DNA from: Gordionus sp. m RMFG-2023
Taxonomy: Eukaryota; Nematomorpha; Gordioida; Chordodea; Parachordodidae
Assembly: GCF_954871325.1 (NCBI RefSeq)
Contig: NC_088775.1
Location: 53,049,561 to 53,113,560, forward strand
Reading direction: 5' to 3'
Length of the DNA: 64,000 nucleotides
A program made the translations under genes and the position numbers. Positions 1 to 10,578 of the stretch are shown in pieces; the stretch's first letter is position 1; each line of letters begins with the position of its first letter. The notes beneath the pieces are model-generated. The model did no database searches. It was not told the DNA's origin and saw only the letters and a program-made list of their open reading frames with translations.

Positions 1-141
1 AATATTTTTATAAAATATAATATCTCGCTTCCCTCTAGTGCTCCTGAGGAGAGCCTATTTAGTATTGCAAAAGAGGTCTTAGGGAAGAGGCATGCATGTT
101 TGTTAGATTCTAAATTAGAAAATTTATTACTTTTATGGTAA
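1..141 (+). CDS. hAT transposase, C-terminal dimerisation domain (partial)
   Basis: The frame is open from base 1 to the TAA at 139-141, giving 46 residues. It carries the hallmark of the hAT C-terminal dimerisation domain: a LPSSAPEESLFSIA stretch followed by GKR, then a hydrophobic ENLLLL end. In the family this helix-rich segment holds the transposase dimer together and contains the last catalytic acidic residue region. The start codon and the RNase H-like core lie outside the window. The stop is followed by the subterminal repeats and the element end, as expected for the 3' part of an element. A closely similar ending is seen at 39,100-39,347. There is no sign of decay in this short piece, but most of the gene cannot be seen. 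Confidence 0.8.
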   Translation, partial: NIFIKYNISLPSSAPEESLFSIAKEVLGKRHACLLDSKLENLLLLW

Positions 142-394
142 TAAAAGGTTATAAATATTTTGATAGATTTTAATATAAATAAAACTTTTTGATAAAAAAA
201 ATATGATTTTGTTTCGTATATCTTCTAAAAAAATGAAAATCAAAGGAGCGGTTATGGAGTGGCTCTCCATTACTTGAAGCGGGAGCTAGCTCCTTTTAAA
301 AATGTAGTAGCGGTAGCGGGAGCTAGCTCCTCTTGAGAAGGTAGAAGCGGGAGCGGGAGTTAGCTACTTTTAAAAAGGAGCGTTAACAACTCTG
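1..394 (+). mobile_element. hAT element, 3' end (runs in from left of window)
   Basis: This is the 3' part of a hAT DNA transposon whose beginning lies outside the window. It holds the end of the transposase (1-141), a GC-rich subterminal region (about 240-385) with three near-identical copies of GCGGGAGCTAGCTCC (279-293, 316-330, 353-367 with changes), and the terminus GTTAACAACTCTG ending at 394. The same terminal word closes the hAT at 38,587-39,659, so the two are related families. Subterminal repeats are the usual binding sites of hAT transposases; that these serve so is inference. Confidence 0.8.
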
Positions 395-401
395 CTTATT
401 A

Positions 402-1541
402 GTAATGTATTATGATATTTCTGTGCATTTTGAAATAAAAAATATTTAAAAAATTAACACCCTATTTGAAATAAATGGACACAATAAAATACTAAAATTT
501 TTTGAAATTGCAAAAAAACTAAAATCTTTTGTTGTTAAAAAGTGAGTTTTTACTGCTCAGACCTTGAGTCGGAGTCGTAAAACTGGCTCAGGCTCAAGCC
601 CACTCAGGAGTTGGATCAAGCCGACACTGGAACTTCTCGAGTGTAATTTTGAGCCAAAGTTTATATTTATATTTACTATTTAGAAAGAATATAATAAAAT
701 AATCTAGAATTTGTGTACCATGCCAAGCTGCCTCATATATATATTTTAAGTTTTTTTTTACATAATAATTTATTTTTTAATATAGAAAATAAAATATAAA
801 CAGTAGTTTCTAGACAATCCAATTGCTCAAATATTGATGTATCTGCGTTTGAGGATTTTTATAAAATAAACATTTTTATTCCCCTTATTAATAAATTTTT
901 ATTTCAATTAAAGAAAAGAATATTATTCATAATTTTATATTAAAAAGCTTTTATTTTCTTTTGCCGGTCGAGTCTAACTGTTGATTACATTCGAAACACG
1001 AGAGGATATTAAGAAAATCTTTTACGCTGATGCAACATATGATAGTTACTTTGTGATATCGAATTTTGGTAAAAAAATATTGACAGAATAGAGTATTCTT
1101 TAAAACCAAAAAATGTTAAGCGAACTCTTTCCATGTGTAATTACTTTAGATTCCCTGCCTAAAATATCAAAACATTATTAATTATTTTAGCTTCCCTACC
1201 AATTCGTATCTTCACTAATGAAAGATCTTTTCAACTTTAAAAAGGTTAAAAACTTATTTTAGAGATACCACCGGTAAAAAACATTCAAATGTAACCCTAT
1301 TAAATATTTATAAGGAGATTATTATAGATAAAAATTTGATTCTAAATGAATTATCCAAATCACAGAGAAAAGTAACCTCATAATCAAATTTTTTCATAAA
1401 ATGAATTCTTAATTATAACATTTATATAATTTTTGTATTAACTCATAAAATTTATGCAATTAATCAGGGTTGGCAAGTCGGTCAATTGACAAGTCAAATT
1501 CAGTCAATTGACCTGGTCAAACACTCTAAAAAAAATCTGAA
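402..1541 (+). repeat. Left arm of large inverted duplication
   Basis: This arm matches, in reverse complement, 10,948-13,262. Markers include TACCATGCCAAGC at about 718 (inverted near 12,915), the AGTTTCTAGACAATCC block at about 805 (inverted near 11,612), the hAT C-terminal coding stretch, and CAGGGTTGGCA at 1,465 (inverted near 11,033). The right arm has about 1.25 kb more in its middle, corresponding to transposase sequence absent here. Homology stops at a CTGAAG at about 1,541. The arms are clearly diverged, with many substitutions, so the duplication is old. Confidence 0.75.
960..1383 (+). pseudogene. hAT transposase remnant, DUF4371/ZMYM6-like, C-terminus
   Basis: The last readable stretch (1,228 to the TAA at 1,381-1,383) gives FSTLKRLKTYFRDTTG followed by a LLNIYKE segment. 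This is the end of the dimerisation domain of DUF4371-type hAT transposases (ERSFSTLKRLK...LLNIH in the family). One base is missing just before it, between the ERS and FSTL parts, so the frame shifts there. Farther upstream the sequence is too decayed to read in one frame. The inverted copy at 11,100-12,570 and a third copy at 28,540-28,960 come from the same family. No function is expected. Confidence 0.65.
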
Positions 1542-1750
1542 GAAAAAAATATTAAAAATATGTTTAAAAAGAGAAAAATGATATAAATACATGTCATCAT
1601 AATGTATTATTTTTAAGTCCCCGAAGGTGGTGGTGACTAAATTATTTTAAGTGATATAATTAATTTCAGAAGTATAAACGACATGTTTAATAGTTATATG
1701 GTAATCAGTAATTTCCGTAAGAAATAATCAATTCCGTTTGCCAACCATGC
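1464..1750. mobile_element. Non-autonomous hAT-like MITE (CAGGGTTGGCAA termini)
   Basis: The left end reads TCAGGGTTGGCAAG and the right end TTTGCCAACCATGC, an imperfect terminal inverted repeat of about 12 bp. It is flanked by GCAATTAA on the left and CCAATTAA on the right, seven of eight positions matching an 8-bp target duplication. The ~285-bp body has no coding capacity. The first ~80 bp are also present in the right arm of the inverted duplication (10,948-11,034), so this terminus was in place before the duplication. Confidence 0.55.
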
Positions 1751-2465
1751 CCAATTAAGAGACTACCAATTCCTAGTTTTATTTTTTTTTAGAAAGAAAT
1801 AGGTTGATTTGGGATATTCTTACAAAAATAGAAATCAATTGAAGATCTTGACATCAGGAAAATCGATTAAAAATATTAAAGAAAATGATAATATTGAATA
1901 TAAATCAGAACACTACTGAGAGCTAAACGTTAGTTATTGAATTACAATGAATTTTAAAAATTGATAATATCGATTCATTCTACTATTATAATAAAGTTAA
2001 TATTGACTTAAAAAAACATTTATTTGAATTTTCGTATTTGACCTGTCAAATACAAAGTACTGTGTATATTTATATTTGAAAATATCGTCTTATTTTTATC
2101 ATTATTTGCATAAGAATCACTTATATTTTATGTAATTGTTAAATTACATTTTTTTAGAGTTTTTATACAGTAATAATTTTAATATTATAATCTGTATAAA
2201 ATGTCTACATTTTGAAATTTATTTTAAATAATAAAAATATATGATGAAATATTCTCGAAAATTTTGTTATATCCATATTTAAAATAAAAAATATTCTATA
2301 AAGAATAATAGCGCCTGGCTTCTAACAAGAATTAAATATATCAATTTATTTGACAAAATGTAATGATATCGCAAGATAAAAATTTAAGCCCGACCCTGTT
2401 CGAAAAAAATATATTAGGCCCTAATCGAAATAATTTTTTAAAAAATAGGGTTCGGGCCAGGGGTA
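1751..2465. other. AT-rich stretch without recognised gene
   Basis: No reading frame of note. A CG-rich word pair (CCCGACCCTG at about 2,390 and GTTCGGGCC at about 2,449) resembles the subterminal words of hAT elements elsewhere in the window and may be a remnant of one. Confidence 0.4.
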
Positions 2466-2564
2466 TAGTGCCATCTAAAAGTTATGGGACAAATTTAGCT
2501 AGCTCACTCATGTGCTCATCGAGCTAGCTTAAATTTTTTCCCTCAAAATAGAGATGACACACTA
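2466..2564. mobile_element. Short palindromic MITE (TAGTG termini)
   Basis: A 99-bp near-palindrome: the left half (TAGTGCCATCT...AAATTTAGCTAGCTC) is answered by an inverted right half ending GATGACACACTA. The TAGTG end word is shared with the hAT-like elements at 6,443 and 8,612. No target duplication could be recognised, so the family assignment is tentative. Confidence 0.45.
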
Positions 2565-3072
2565 TTCCTACATAATTATAATATTAAAATTCTTATTCAC
2601 AAATAAATAAATTTCTGCTCAAAAGTCGGCTTGAGCCAACTACTGAGCCGACAATATTCAATTTTAATCATATTTAACATTTCCCCTTCTTTTTAAATTC
2701 CTTCCTTCGAAAGCTTGAGTGTTCTTTCCCATCATCGAGAGTATATCGTTTGGATTGTTTGTTCACTTCTTCCACCTCTAAAAATTTTTTTTTTGTCAGT
2801 TTTTGAGTCGAAAAATCGACTCAGACTCAATTTAAAAGGTCTAAAATTGAATATTGTATTTTTTAGTTTAAAAGGTCAGTGTAATTAAAGATAAGAAAAA
2901 GTAAAATGAAATTGTAAAGGACATATGTATTTTGTTAATATGTAAATACTTTATTATAAAAAATGTATATAATGACAAGAATTTTATATATAGATATACA
3001 TAAATTTGAAATGTTAAATTAAATAAAATAAATATTTTACTTTTTAATCACCTGCCTTCCTAGAAAATATCA
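2565..3072. other. AT-rich stretch; probable 5' LTR of the following gypsy fossil at its end
   Basis: No gene seen. The end (...ATATCA at 3,072) lies directly before a primer-binding-site-like TGGTGGCAGCG, which is where a 5' LTR should stop. A matching 3' LTR could not be found by eye, so no LTR limits are given. A perfect 16-bp inverted repeat (ACAATATTCAATTTTA at 2,651 and its complement at 2,842) is present. Confidence 0.3.
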
Positions 3073-5304
3073 TGGTGGCAGCGAATTAAGACGCTACAAA
3101 TTATACTGAAACATGGTGAAGCTAGACAAAAGAGGATTATGGAAAATGATTTTAATATTATTCTAAAAAAACGTAAGAGATGATTAAAATATAAAATTGA
3201 ATAAAAATATAATAAAATTTTAATGTTGAAATATATAAAATAAGACAATATTGATAAAACAAAATTAATAGATTAATTAGAAGATTATTTAGTAAAAAAT
3301 TTAAGGATGATGAAATACGATGAGCACTATAAAGGGATGAAGTCGCACGTATATAGATATCAGTGGAAACCGAGATACGATAATTATGAAGATTCGAGAC
3401 ATACAAATAATTATGAACCAAGATATAGAAACAATTATAATCCTAGAGTTTATGATAATGATAGGGGGTATAATGGGCCAGGACCGTATAATAATTCTAC
3501 GAGATTTAACAATAAAAATAATTACTACGATAACTATAGATATAATAATAATGATAATTACAAATATAATGAAAATAATTATAGATATTATAGACAGAAC
3601 GAATCGAGATACATACCTAGATACAATAATAATCAGAACAATAATCAGTCATACAAGAACAGATTTGACGTAAATAGAATGGATGATGATGACAAGGCAA
3701 ATGATGCTTACAAAGTTACGATATACCTTAACGATATACCGGTAGACATGCAGATCAACACCGGGTCACGATTTTCGATAATGCCGATTAATATTGCTAG
3801 AAAGATAGGAATCAAAGTCTTGAATAAATCGGATACGAAACTGACTGGCTATGATGGGAGAAGAATAAAGGTGCTAGGAATCGTTAAAATAAAAGTGATA
3901 TATGAAGACAAAACTCAAAACTTAGATGCTTTTGTAGTCCAAAATGACAAAATTGCAATTCTGGGAAGGACATGGATAAAAGTTTTTGGGAACATACTTA
4001 ATAAAATTGTAAATATAATCGAGGATAATAGAGAAGTAGATAATAAAAATTATGAAAATTATAAACATCATAATAATAAAAACTTGATTAAAATTGAATT
4101 GTGCAAATTAAATGTTAAAAAAGAAATAAATTCTTATAAATTAGAAGAAATAAATCATTTAATAACAATTGAAGAAATAATAGTTATTAAAAACAATAAT
4201 GTAATAAAAATTGAAGAAAATAATAAAATAAAAAATTTAAAAAACTTTGGAAAAGAAAATTAAAACAAAGGTGATTAAATATCGTGATGTTGAAAGAGAG
4301 ATTAGGAGTACGATATGGAGATCGTATGTTGAAAATGGAAGGAGAAAGAGAAATTTTGTTATAAAGAACAAGTTAAAGAGAAATTATGATATAAAAAAAG
4401 TGTTTAAATTGAAAAATAAAGGAGTAAAATTTAAAAATAAAAATTATTAAATTATAATATAAAATGAAATGAAACAATTCCAAATATTCTATTCTATATT
4501 TCAAACCATGATTCTTATTCTTATGATTGATTCAGATAAATTATTTATTCCATAATCATTTCAATTATTCCAAAATTATTTTATTTGAGATTTATTGATC
4601 ATAATATATATTTACAAACATTGATAAAAATGATAATGAATAACGAGATGAACAAGCTAGTGTGAAGATGATGTTCAAGCGAATGATTAGATGATAAGGA
4701 TAACAAGCTAAAATTAATGAAAAGATATGACTGAGGCTAAACAACAACAAAATATCAAATGAAAATACTACAAAGGAGAAAAAAATGAGGGGGAAAAAGT
4801 GAACAAGTTCAAGTTCAAGTGCAACAAAATTTGAAAATTCAAAGTCAAGTTCAAAATTCAAAAAAAATTCAAAGTCAAACAAAATCAAAACAGGAAATAT
4901 GACCTACGACATAGAAAATGATTGTTATAAATAAATAAAATTTTGAAAGAGAAATGGAATGATCAATACAAACAGCAAATCAACAAGCAATGTTCAACCA
5001 ACGACGTTTCAACAATGATGTTCAACCAACGATGTTTCATGATGTTTGATAATCGATTCAACTAACGATAATCAGTTGGTCAAACAAACAATCAAAGATA
5101 TACGAACAAATGACTTATGGAGCAATTAAGAAACGAATGACTGGAACTAAATGGAAAGGTAAATGCAAACAACGGATCAACAAACGATGTTGGACGAGCG
5201 ATGATACAAGGCACAAACTAATTCGAGACAGATCGACAAATGATTAATGGAGCTATGAAGGAGATGACAAATGGAGAAAGAGTTCACTTAGAAAAAGGGG
5301 GAGA
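3073..5304 (+). mobile_element. Ty3/gypsy-type LTR element fossil (A), internal part
   Basis: The left limit is a primer-binding-site-like TGGTGGCAGCG at 3,073. The right limit is a polypurine run GAAAAAGGGGGAGA ending at 5,304, followed by TGTTGA, which would begin the 3' LTR. The only recognisable coding part is at 3,307-4,263: an Asn/Tyr/Arg-rich low-complexity N-terminus of about 120 residues, then a retropepsin-like domain of about 110 residues with the flap-region pattern and the closing LGR-W signature, then a Lys/Asn-rich tail. No reverse transcriptase, RNase H or integrase is seen, so the copy is internally reduced or derives from a non-autonomous family. It looks old and broken. The 3' part (4,450-5,290) is noncoding, with repeated AACGATGTT words. 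Confidence 0.6.
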
Positions 5305-6442
5305 TGTTGAATATGACATATTATATTTATATTTTTTGAAGGTTTTTATATTATATGATATTCAAAAAACCTTTTACAAATTGTCTTTTAAAAATTGTCT
5401 TTAACATATTAAAAAAACCTTATTTTTATTTTGTGAATAGTTACAAAAACTCATTATTGAAAATGTACATAAAGTGTAATATATTTTTGTTGGTTTGGCT
5501 CAACCAATACTAATCTTATTACTTAAAAGCGAGGGTTAAACAAGGTAAAAAAAAATATATTAATTATAATCATCGTTAGTTACAAATTTTCGGCCTAATA
5601 ATTTTACGTCTTTTATATATTAAAATAAAATTACTTGTTGTGCAATATATGTTTTATTACACAGGGAGCATTTCCTATGCCCTTTCTTCGGTGTTTCCAC
5701 AAATATTTTTTTGCAAAGATCATTGCTAGATTTCAACGGGATCAAACTTTCATCTAATATCTTTAAAAAATTATCATTTATATGATTTTATAACATAGCT
5801 AACAGAAATATAAATTTACCTGAAGATCTTCACCAAATTGAGATTAACTATTCAATAGTGAAGATTCAAAGAAATTTGTGGAATCATCCAAGAATGATAA
5901 ACTGTCTGATGGGGTGAAAATAATGTCATCCTTATCCATAATTTAATAAAAGTAATCAATTTTTTAAAATTAAAAAAAAAATTTATTTTAATAAAAGTAA
6001 TAAAAATTTTATTTTAATAAAAGTAATTTAAACACATGCATATATAATTATAATCTTTACAAATGTACAACAAAAGAAATAAAAGAAATTTCAACAATGC
6101 TTATAAAACTGAAAAATATGGTCAATATGTTTCATTAAATCATCACAACATATTATTATATAAAAGTTATAAAAATATTATATATTAAAATAAAAATATG
6201 TTGGTTTATATATCGGGCTGCAAAGAAAATTTTCTTAATTCGAACGAAAATGTAAACAGAGGAACAAAATAAAACTTCACATCATTTTATAATTTAAAAA
6301 AAATATCACTGGCACCGGGAGACCTATTTCTAAATTAATGTTTTCTAGATTTCTAAATTAACTATATCTTACCGATAAAATTATTTTTTATGATATTATT
6401 TTATACATCCGTATAAGATTAATATTCATCATGACTAGGTAC
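5305..6442. other. AT-rich stretch without recognised gene
   Basis: Begins with the presumed 3' LTR of element A (TGTTGAATATG at 5,305), whose end could not be fixed. The rest holds A/T tracts and no frame worth calling. Confidence 0.4.
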
Positions 6443-6664
6443 TAGTGTTGTTAAACGGCTCATTTTGAGCCGATTTTTAAAAAAGGCTAGCTCAATATTT
6501 TAGCCAGGAAAATATTGCCTAAGCCTCGAGATTTCGTTTTTATATGTCTAAACCTTTGTTCCTTCTAGGATCAAAATTTTCAGGCTTGCTGAATATTTTC
6601 CTGGATGAAATATTGAGTTAGCCGTTTTTTAAATCGGCTCAAAACGAGCCGTTTAACAACATTA
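6443..6664. mobile_element. hAT MITE, 222 bp, with perfect 8-bp TSD
   Basis: The ends are TAGTGTTGTTAAACGGCTC on the left and GAGCCGTTTAACAACATTA on the right. The halves form a long palindrome (AATATTGAGTTAGCC against GGCTAGCTCAATATT). CTAGGTAC flanks it exactly on both sides (6,435-6,442 and 6,665-6,672). The 8-bp duplication and TAGTGTTGTTAAA ends are diagnostic of a hAT-mobilised MITE. The perfect duplication suggests a recent insertion compared with the surroundings. Confidence 0.9.
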
Positions 6665-6672
6665 CTAGGTAC

Positions 6673-7149
6673 CTTACCTTATAGACCCAAATAGTATGAT
6701 AAAGGTATATAAATTTGATGTTAGAAAAAAACTATGAGAAGCAAAATATATTTTTTTACCATAAAGTGAAGTTAAGAATATTTAACGTAAGGAAAATCTA
6801 TCAAGTCATATGTATTTTAATGATTACATAATATTTAGTTTAAAATACAATATCTTAACTAAATAATTAATAGCTATTTTGTATTTAGAAGATATAGTTT
6901 TTATTTTCTTACCTTTTTCTCCTTCACACCCATAACTATACCTCACTCTAGAACTACAAATTGGATAGGGCGTAATTCCACTCATTTTGATAAATATACA
7001 TCTGTACAAGTGTTGGTATCCCTGAGAAAAAAAAATCAACGAAATTATTGGGAGGGTGGGCCTCCTTATAATTCACATCCTCTTACTTTCGGCAGATCTA
7101 TGACCAATGTGATAAATAAGATAAGAAGATATAAAAAATTATAATTTAC
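6673..7149. other. AT-rich stretch without recognised gene
   Basis: A 71-codon frame on the minus strand (6,824-7,039) has ordinary composition but no recognised motif and no neighbours that would support it; I treat it as chance. Confidence 0.35.
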
Positions 7150-7421
7150 TTATAAATAAATTTTAAAAAACATATTTCTAATATCAAAAACAATGAACCC
7201 GAATTAAAACAAACTAGTTTAATTTTCTATATATTCAACAAATTGACCCAGCAAGTCGACCAAGCAGGCCGACCCAGTATGCCAACCCGGGTCGGCTCAA
7301 CAGACCCAATGGGTCGGGCTGGGTCATGGTCGATTTTTCGACCTTGGCGCTGGGTTGGGCCAATTTTTACGACTTCGACTCGGGGTCGTGGTCAAAAAAA
7401 TCCAACAATTTAACAATACTA
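7150..7421. mobile_element. hAT-type element, one terminus with GGGTCGG words
   Basis: Ends with AATTTAACAATACTA at 7,421, a hAT terminus (TAGTATTGTTAAATT on the other strand). Inside the end are repeated GACCCAGCA, GGGTCGGC and CGACTCGG words. The inner limit starts with sequence (TAATATCAAAAACAATG...) that also closes each ~125-bp satellite unit at 23.2-24.5 kb, so this is a short relative of the 23.2-24.9 kb element. It cuts the MULE transposase at 7,422 exactly after its VDATY motif. The other end and its target duplication (expected GTAGGTTG) were not found, implying loss of the far side. Confidence 0.6.
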
Positions 7422-8331
7422 GTAGGTTGCATCAACCATGAGAATTTCTGGAAATTCATTAAAATATTGCCTCATATTGAGTGTTTGATAATATATCCCC
7501 TGAAGGTCATTGTTTTCAGAAACTATTTTTATAATATTATTAGGGTTTAAATTTTTTAATAAGTTAAAAACATCCTGCAGCTCAGAGTCCCCTGGTAGAT
7601 ATAATATTTTCTTTTTTATATTGTACAAATCCCGATTTATTCTGTAAACTTCTTTTTGTTGGAGGTCATATTTTATTTTAGGAATTGAGGCATCATATTC
7701 TAAACATTTAATAATGACAGCTTTTGATTCTTCAGTAATTTTACGCTGCTTCGGTAAGCGTTTGAATAAATTAGAATCTTAATTAATAATAAAATGGTAT
7801 TACATTTGATAAAAATATATACCCAAATCTTGATTATGACCAGAATTCATTTTTGTAACCTCAAGCATATGTCCTTTTTCTTTTATTATGTGCTTTACTG
7901 AGAAACTATTTTGGCAATTTTTTTGAAATGTTTGGGTAAGTCGTTTTCCTTTCCCACGACTTTTAAATTTTCTTCCACCATGAATGCAGACATAACGTAT
8001 GTATTTATAAATCATTGTATGAATAATTTTTTGATCAAAATTGGTAAGTTTAGTACATGTTGCTATATGGTAATTTGTATATACTATATTCTCATATCTA
8101 TTTATAGCTTCCTGCAAATCATTAAATGATTCAAAATGAGCCCCAACCTATTAAATAGATTATAGAATATATATATATAGATAAAAAATTTAGGTTAAAA
8201 CTTTAAATAATTACATTTCAAATCAATAGTAAATATATTCTTAAAAATATTGTTACCTCTAAATTTATTTGACTTGTAGAAGTTATATTGTCTAAATCAA
8301 AAAGATCAAAATTGCTTTGATGTGCATCCAT
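7422..8331 (-). CDS. MULE (Mutator-like) transposase, ZSWIM1/3-like, N-terminal 252 residues
   Basis: Three exons can be read: 8,331-8,257, 8,147-7,823 and 7,777-7,422, with introns of 109 bp and 45 bp (GTAACA...TAATAG and GTATAT...AATTAAG). They join without a stop to give 252 codons. The product starts MDAHQSNFD; exon 2 opens VGAHFESFNDLQEAI, the N-terminal pattern of ZSWIM1/3-type proteins, followed by a basic GGRKFKSRGKGKR segment and a HIIKEKGHMLEVTK part. Exon 3 ends LNMRQYF...FPEILMVDATY, where the Asp is the first catalytic residue of the DDE core of MULE transposases. The rest of the core is missing because a hAT end sits directly after the Tyr codon. The open, spliceable frame suggests modest age. 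The alternative is a domesticated ZSWIM-like host gene, but the setting favours a transposon. Confidence 0.75.
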
Positions 8332-8603
8332 AAGAATCTGGTATGATCAATGATATTGTAACTATATAAATAAAATATACTTTTAAAATTTATGAGTATC
8401 CATTTTGATTATTTCTGTTATTCAAATAAAATAATTATAAAACGAACATTTATAAACGAGAGCTTTCGTAATTTTATTTATTTATTTACATAAAAATAAA
8501 TATATAACGTATTTTGGCGTGCCTGTTAATTTATGAAAAACATGAAAAAAATAGTGCACGCTTAACGTGCATTATCATTAGCCATACATTTAGCGTCTTC
8601 CTC
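8332..8603. other. Upstream region of the MULE gene, no gene
   Basis: AT-rich, with short inverted GTGCACGC/GCACGTT-like words near 8,553-8,575. No promoter could be assigned with confidence. Confidence 0.3.
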
Positions 8604-9289
8604 TGAATTCATAGTGAAGAGCGATTGTGTTTTCGCCTCGATACCGCAGCGACCGATCAGCTGTATCGATCGCAGCGATTTTCATTATAGTGCAGTGGTG
8701 GAAAGTGTTATTAATTCAAAATGGTATCCATCCTCAAATTATTATTTTTTTACAGAATGATCTTGAAGAGGAGAAGATTAAACCATCTTAATATTAATAA
8801 AACAAAAGAGGGCGAATTTTATGTTCTCTTTCCTAAACTATTAAAAAATGAGCCTAAATTTTTCAACTATATCTATTTTATATATAATTCATTTTAATTT
8901 AGGAAACCTTTTATTATACACTCAAACATGTAAAACCTTTATTACATACCAAATGTACCATATTTATAAAACATCCTATAAGTGTTGAAGAAAAGCTTAT
9001 GGTTTGTTTAAGGTAAAAATAAAGCAATTTATTTAAATATATTTTTTATTTAGGTATTTAGCAACATAAGGTTCATATAGTATTAAAACAACACTGCTAT
9101 TCTAATTCATTCCATGATTATGCTTATATAAAAATCCTATATTATAGATTTTTATAAATTTAATCATATCTTATTTTGTATGTTATATAAATATCTTGTT
9201 TTGTATTTTATATAAATACCTAGTTTTGTATTTTATATATATTATAATAAAAATAAAGTTATTATTAATATCATTTTATAATATCAAGT

Positions 9290-9345
9290 ATTCTAGTTGT
9301 TATTTCTCTTTTTTCCTGATTGGTACAATCATCTAATTTTTATAA
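9290..9345 (-). repeat. Partial duplicate of the MADF gene's last exon
   Basis: About 60 bp matching 9,748-9,810 with a handful of changes, in the same orientation (both include GTTATTTCT, TTTTTTCCT and ATCATCTAATTTTT on the plus strand). It corresponds to the C-terminal KLDDY...ILDII coding part. It probably arose by local duplication within the element. AT-rich ~28-bp repeats with CTTGTTTTGTATT words surround it at about 9,160-9,420. Confidence 0.6.
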
Positions 9346-9730
9346 ATATCTTGTTTTGTATTCTATATATATTATAATAAAAATAAAGTTGTTATTAATA
9401 TAGTCTAAACTCATAAAATATATATGTAGGAATATGTCACTAAAAAAGCTATATAGTTGTTTTAAATTCATCCATTGAAAATATTTTTATAAAGCAAGTT
9501 AACATAAATTACCAATATCATTAAACTTTCTCTAAGATAAAGATCATTCATTATAAATAATATATATATAGACATTATTAATTACCAACTCAGTACAAAG
9601 CTTAATTAATGCAGGACTTTTGGGAAAATTATATCATTCAATGTATTTCACAAAATGTTTATTTCAAATAATATAAATACATACAAAATATATATTTCAA
9701 ATAACAAAAATATATACAAAATAATTTTAA

Positions 9731-10578
9731 TCAATAATCTTTTATTATATCAAGTATTTTATTTGTTATTTCTTTTTTTTCCTCTTTGGTATAATCATCT
9801 AATTTTTCTTTTAACATTAAACATATTGCATGTTCTGTTGATTTATTTTTAAGCATTTCCAAGGTTATTAATGCTTTATCTTCTTCTATTTTCATTAATT
9901 TCCTATAGTTATCTATTTAAAATTTATCAAAAAATATAAATTGCCCATATCATTGTTCTTTCTCTTAGGACATTTATAATAGGAACTAGGTGACCCAACA
10001 AGGACATTCTATATAAAAGATAATATAAATTTGATGTTATTAATTACCAGAATTATTACTAAGATTTAGTGCTGCAGAATCTTTGGGAATAAATATATCA
10101 TCTGATATATTCTCACTATCAATGAGATCACCTAAATAATAAATATATTTTATCAATTAAAATGCTATATTTTACATTCATGTATACCCCCTGTTATTTC
10201 ATTAAATATATCATTTGCATATTTAGTAGTACATTCCTCTATATCTAAAGAGGATTTATGTGATCTAGGTGTTAAGGTTTCTACCAGTAATAGCATATCC
10301 TGATAGAATGGCCATGAGATGTGATGGCCACCCTCTGACCCACTTTTCAGTCTTTTGCCTTCTTTTATAAAACAATCTCTCAGATTTTTCCAGAGATGAA
10401 CCTAAAAAAATTATAAATATAATATGTATGCAAGATTATTACCAGGCGTATTATACTGCTTGGCTAATAATTCCCAGACTTTATTCTTGTATATAATACT
10501 TTTATACAAATGATTATGCTTATTATATAAACATTCGTACTCTTTAACAGAAAGAATGAAAGCTATTTTATCTATTTT
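9731..10578 (-). CDS. MADF-domain DNA-binding protein, four exons
   Basis: Exons are 10,578-10,443, 10,401-10,188, 10,131-10,048 and 9,912-9,731 (stop). The introns are 41, 56 and 135 bp, all GT...AG. The last three exons join in one frame (159 residues plus stop). The MADF pattern is clear: IAFILSVKEYECLYN, a KNKVWELLAKQY segment, VHLWKNLRDCFIKEGKR, then WPFYQDMLLLVETL. MADF domains are Myb/SANT-like three-helix DNA-binding modules found in animal transcription factors and in accessory proteins of some DNA transposons. The acidic linker and the C-terminal KLDDYTKEEKKEITNKILD helix resemble the C-terminal interaction segment of MADF proteins. Exons 1 and 2 are out of register by one base, so either a base changed or that junction is misplaced. 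The start is uncertain: an ATG at 10,661 begins a short frame without a usable donor. It may bind the element's GCGAT-rich ends (inference). Confidence 0.7.

Noticed and set aside
2651-2857. Perfect 16-bp inverted repeat ACAATATTCAATTTTA
   Set aside because: Flanks and interior do not behave like an element end and no target duplication was found; could be chance in AT-rich DNA.
3386-3673. Ile/Thr/Asp-rich 95-codon frame
   Set aside because: Alternate frame of the Asn/Tyr-rich coding part of element A.
6824-7039. 71-codon minus-strand frame as a gene
   Set aside because: No motif, no splice context, and AT-rich chance frames of this length are common here.
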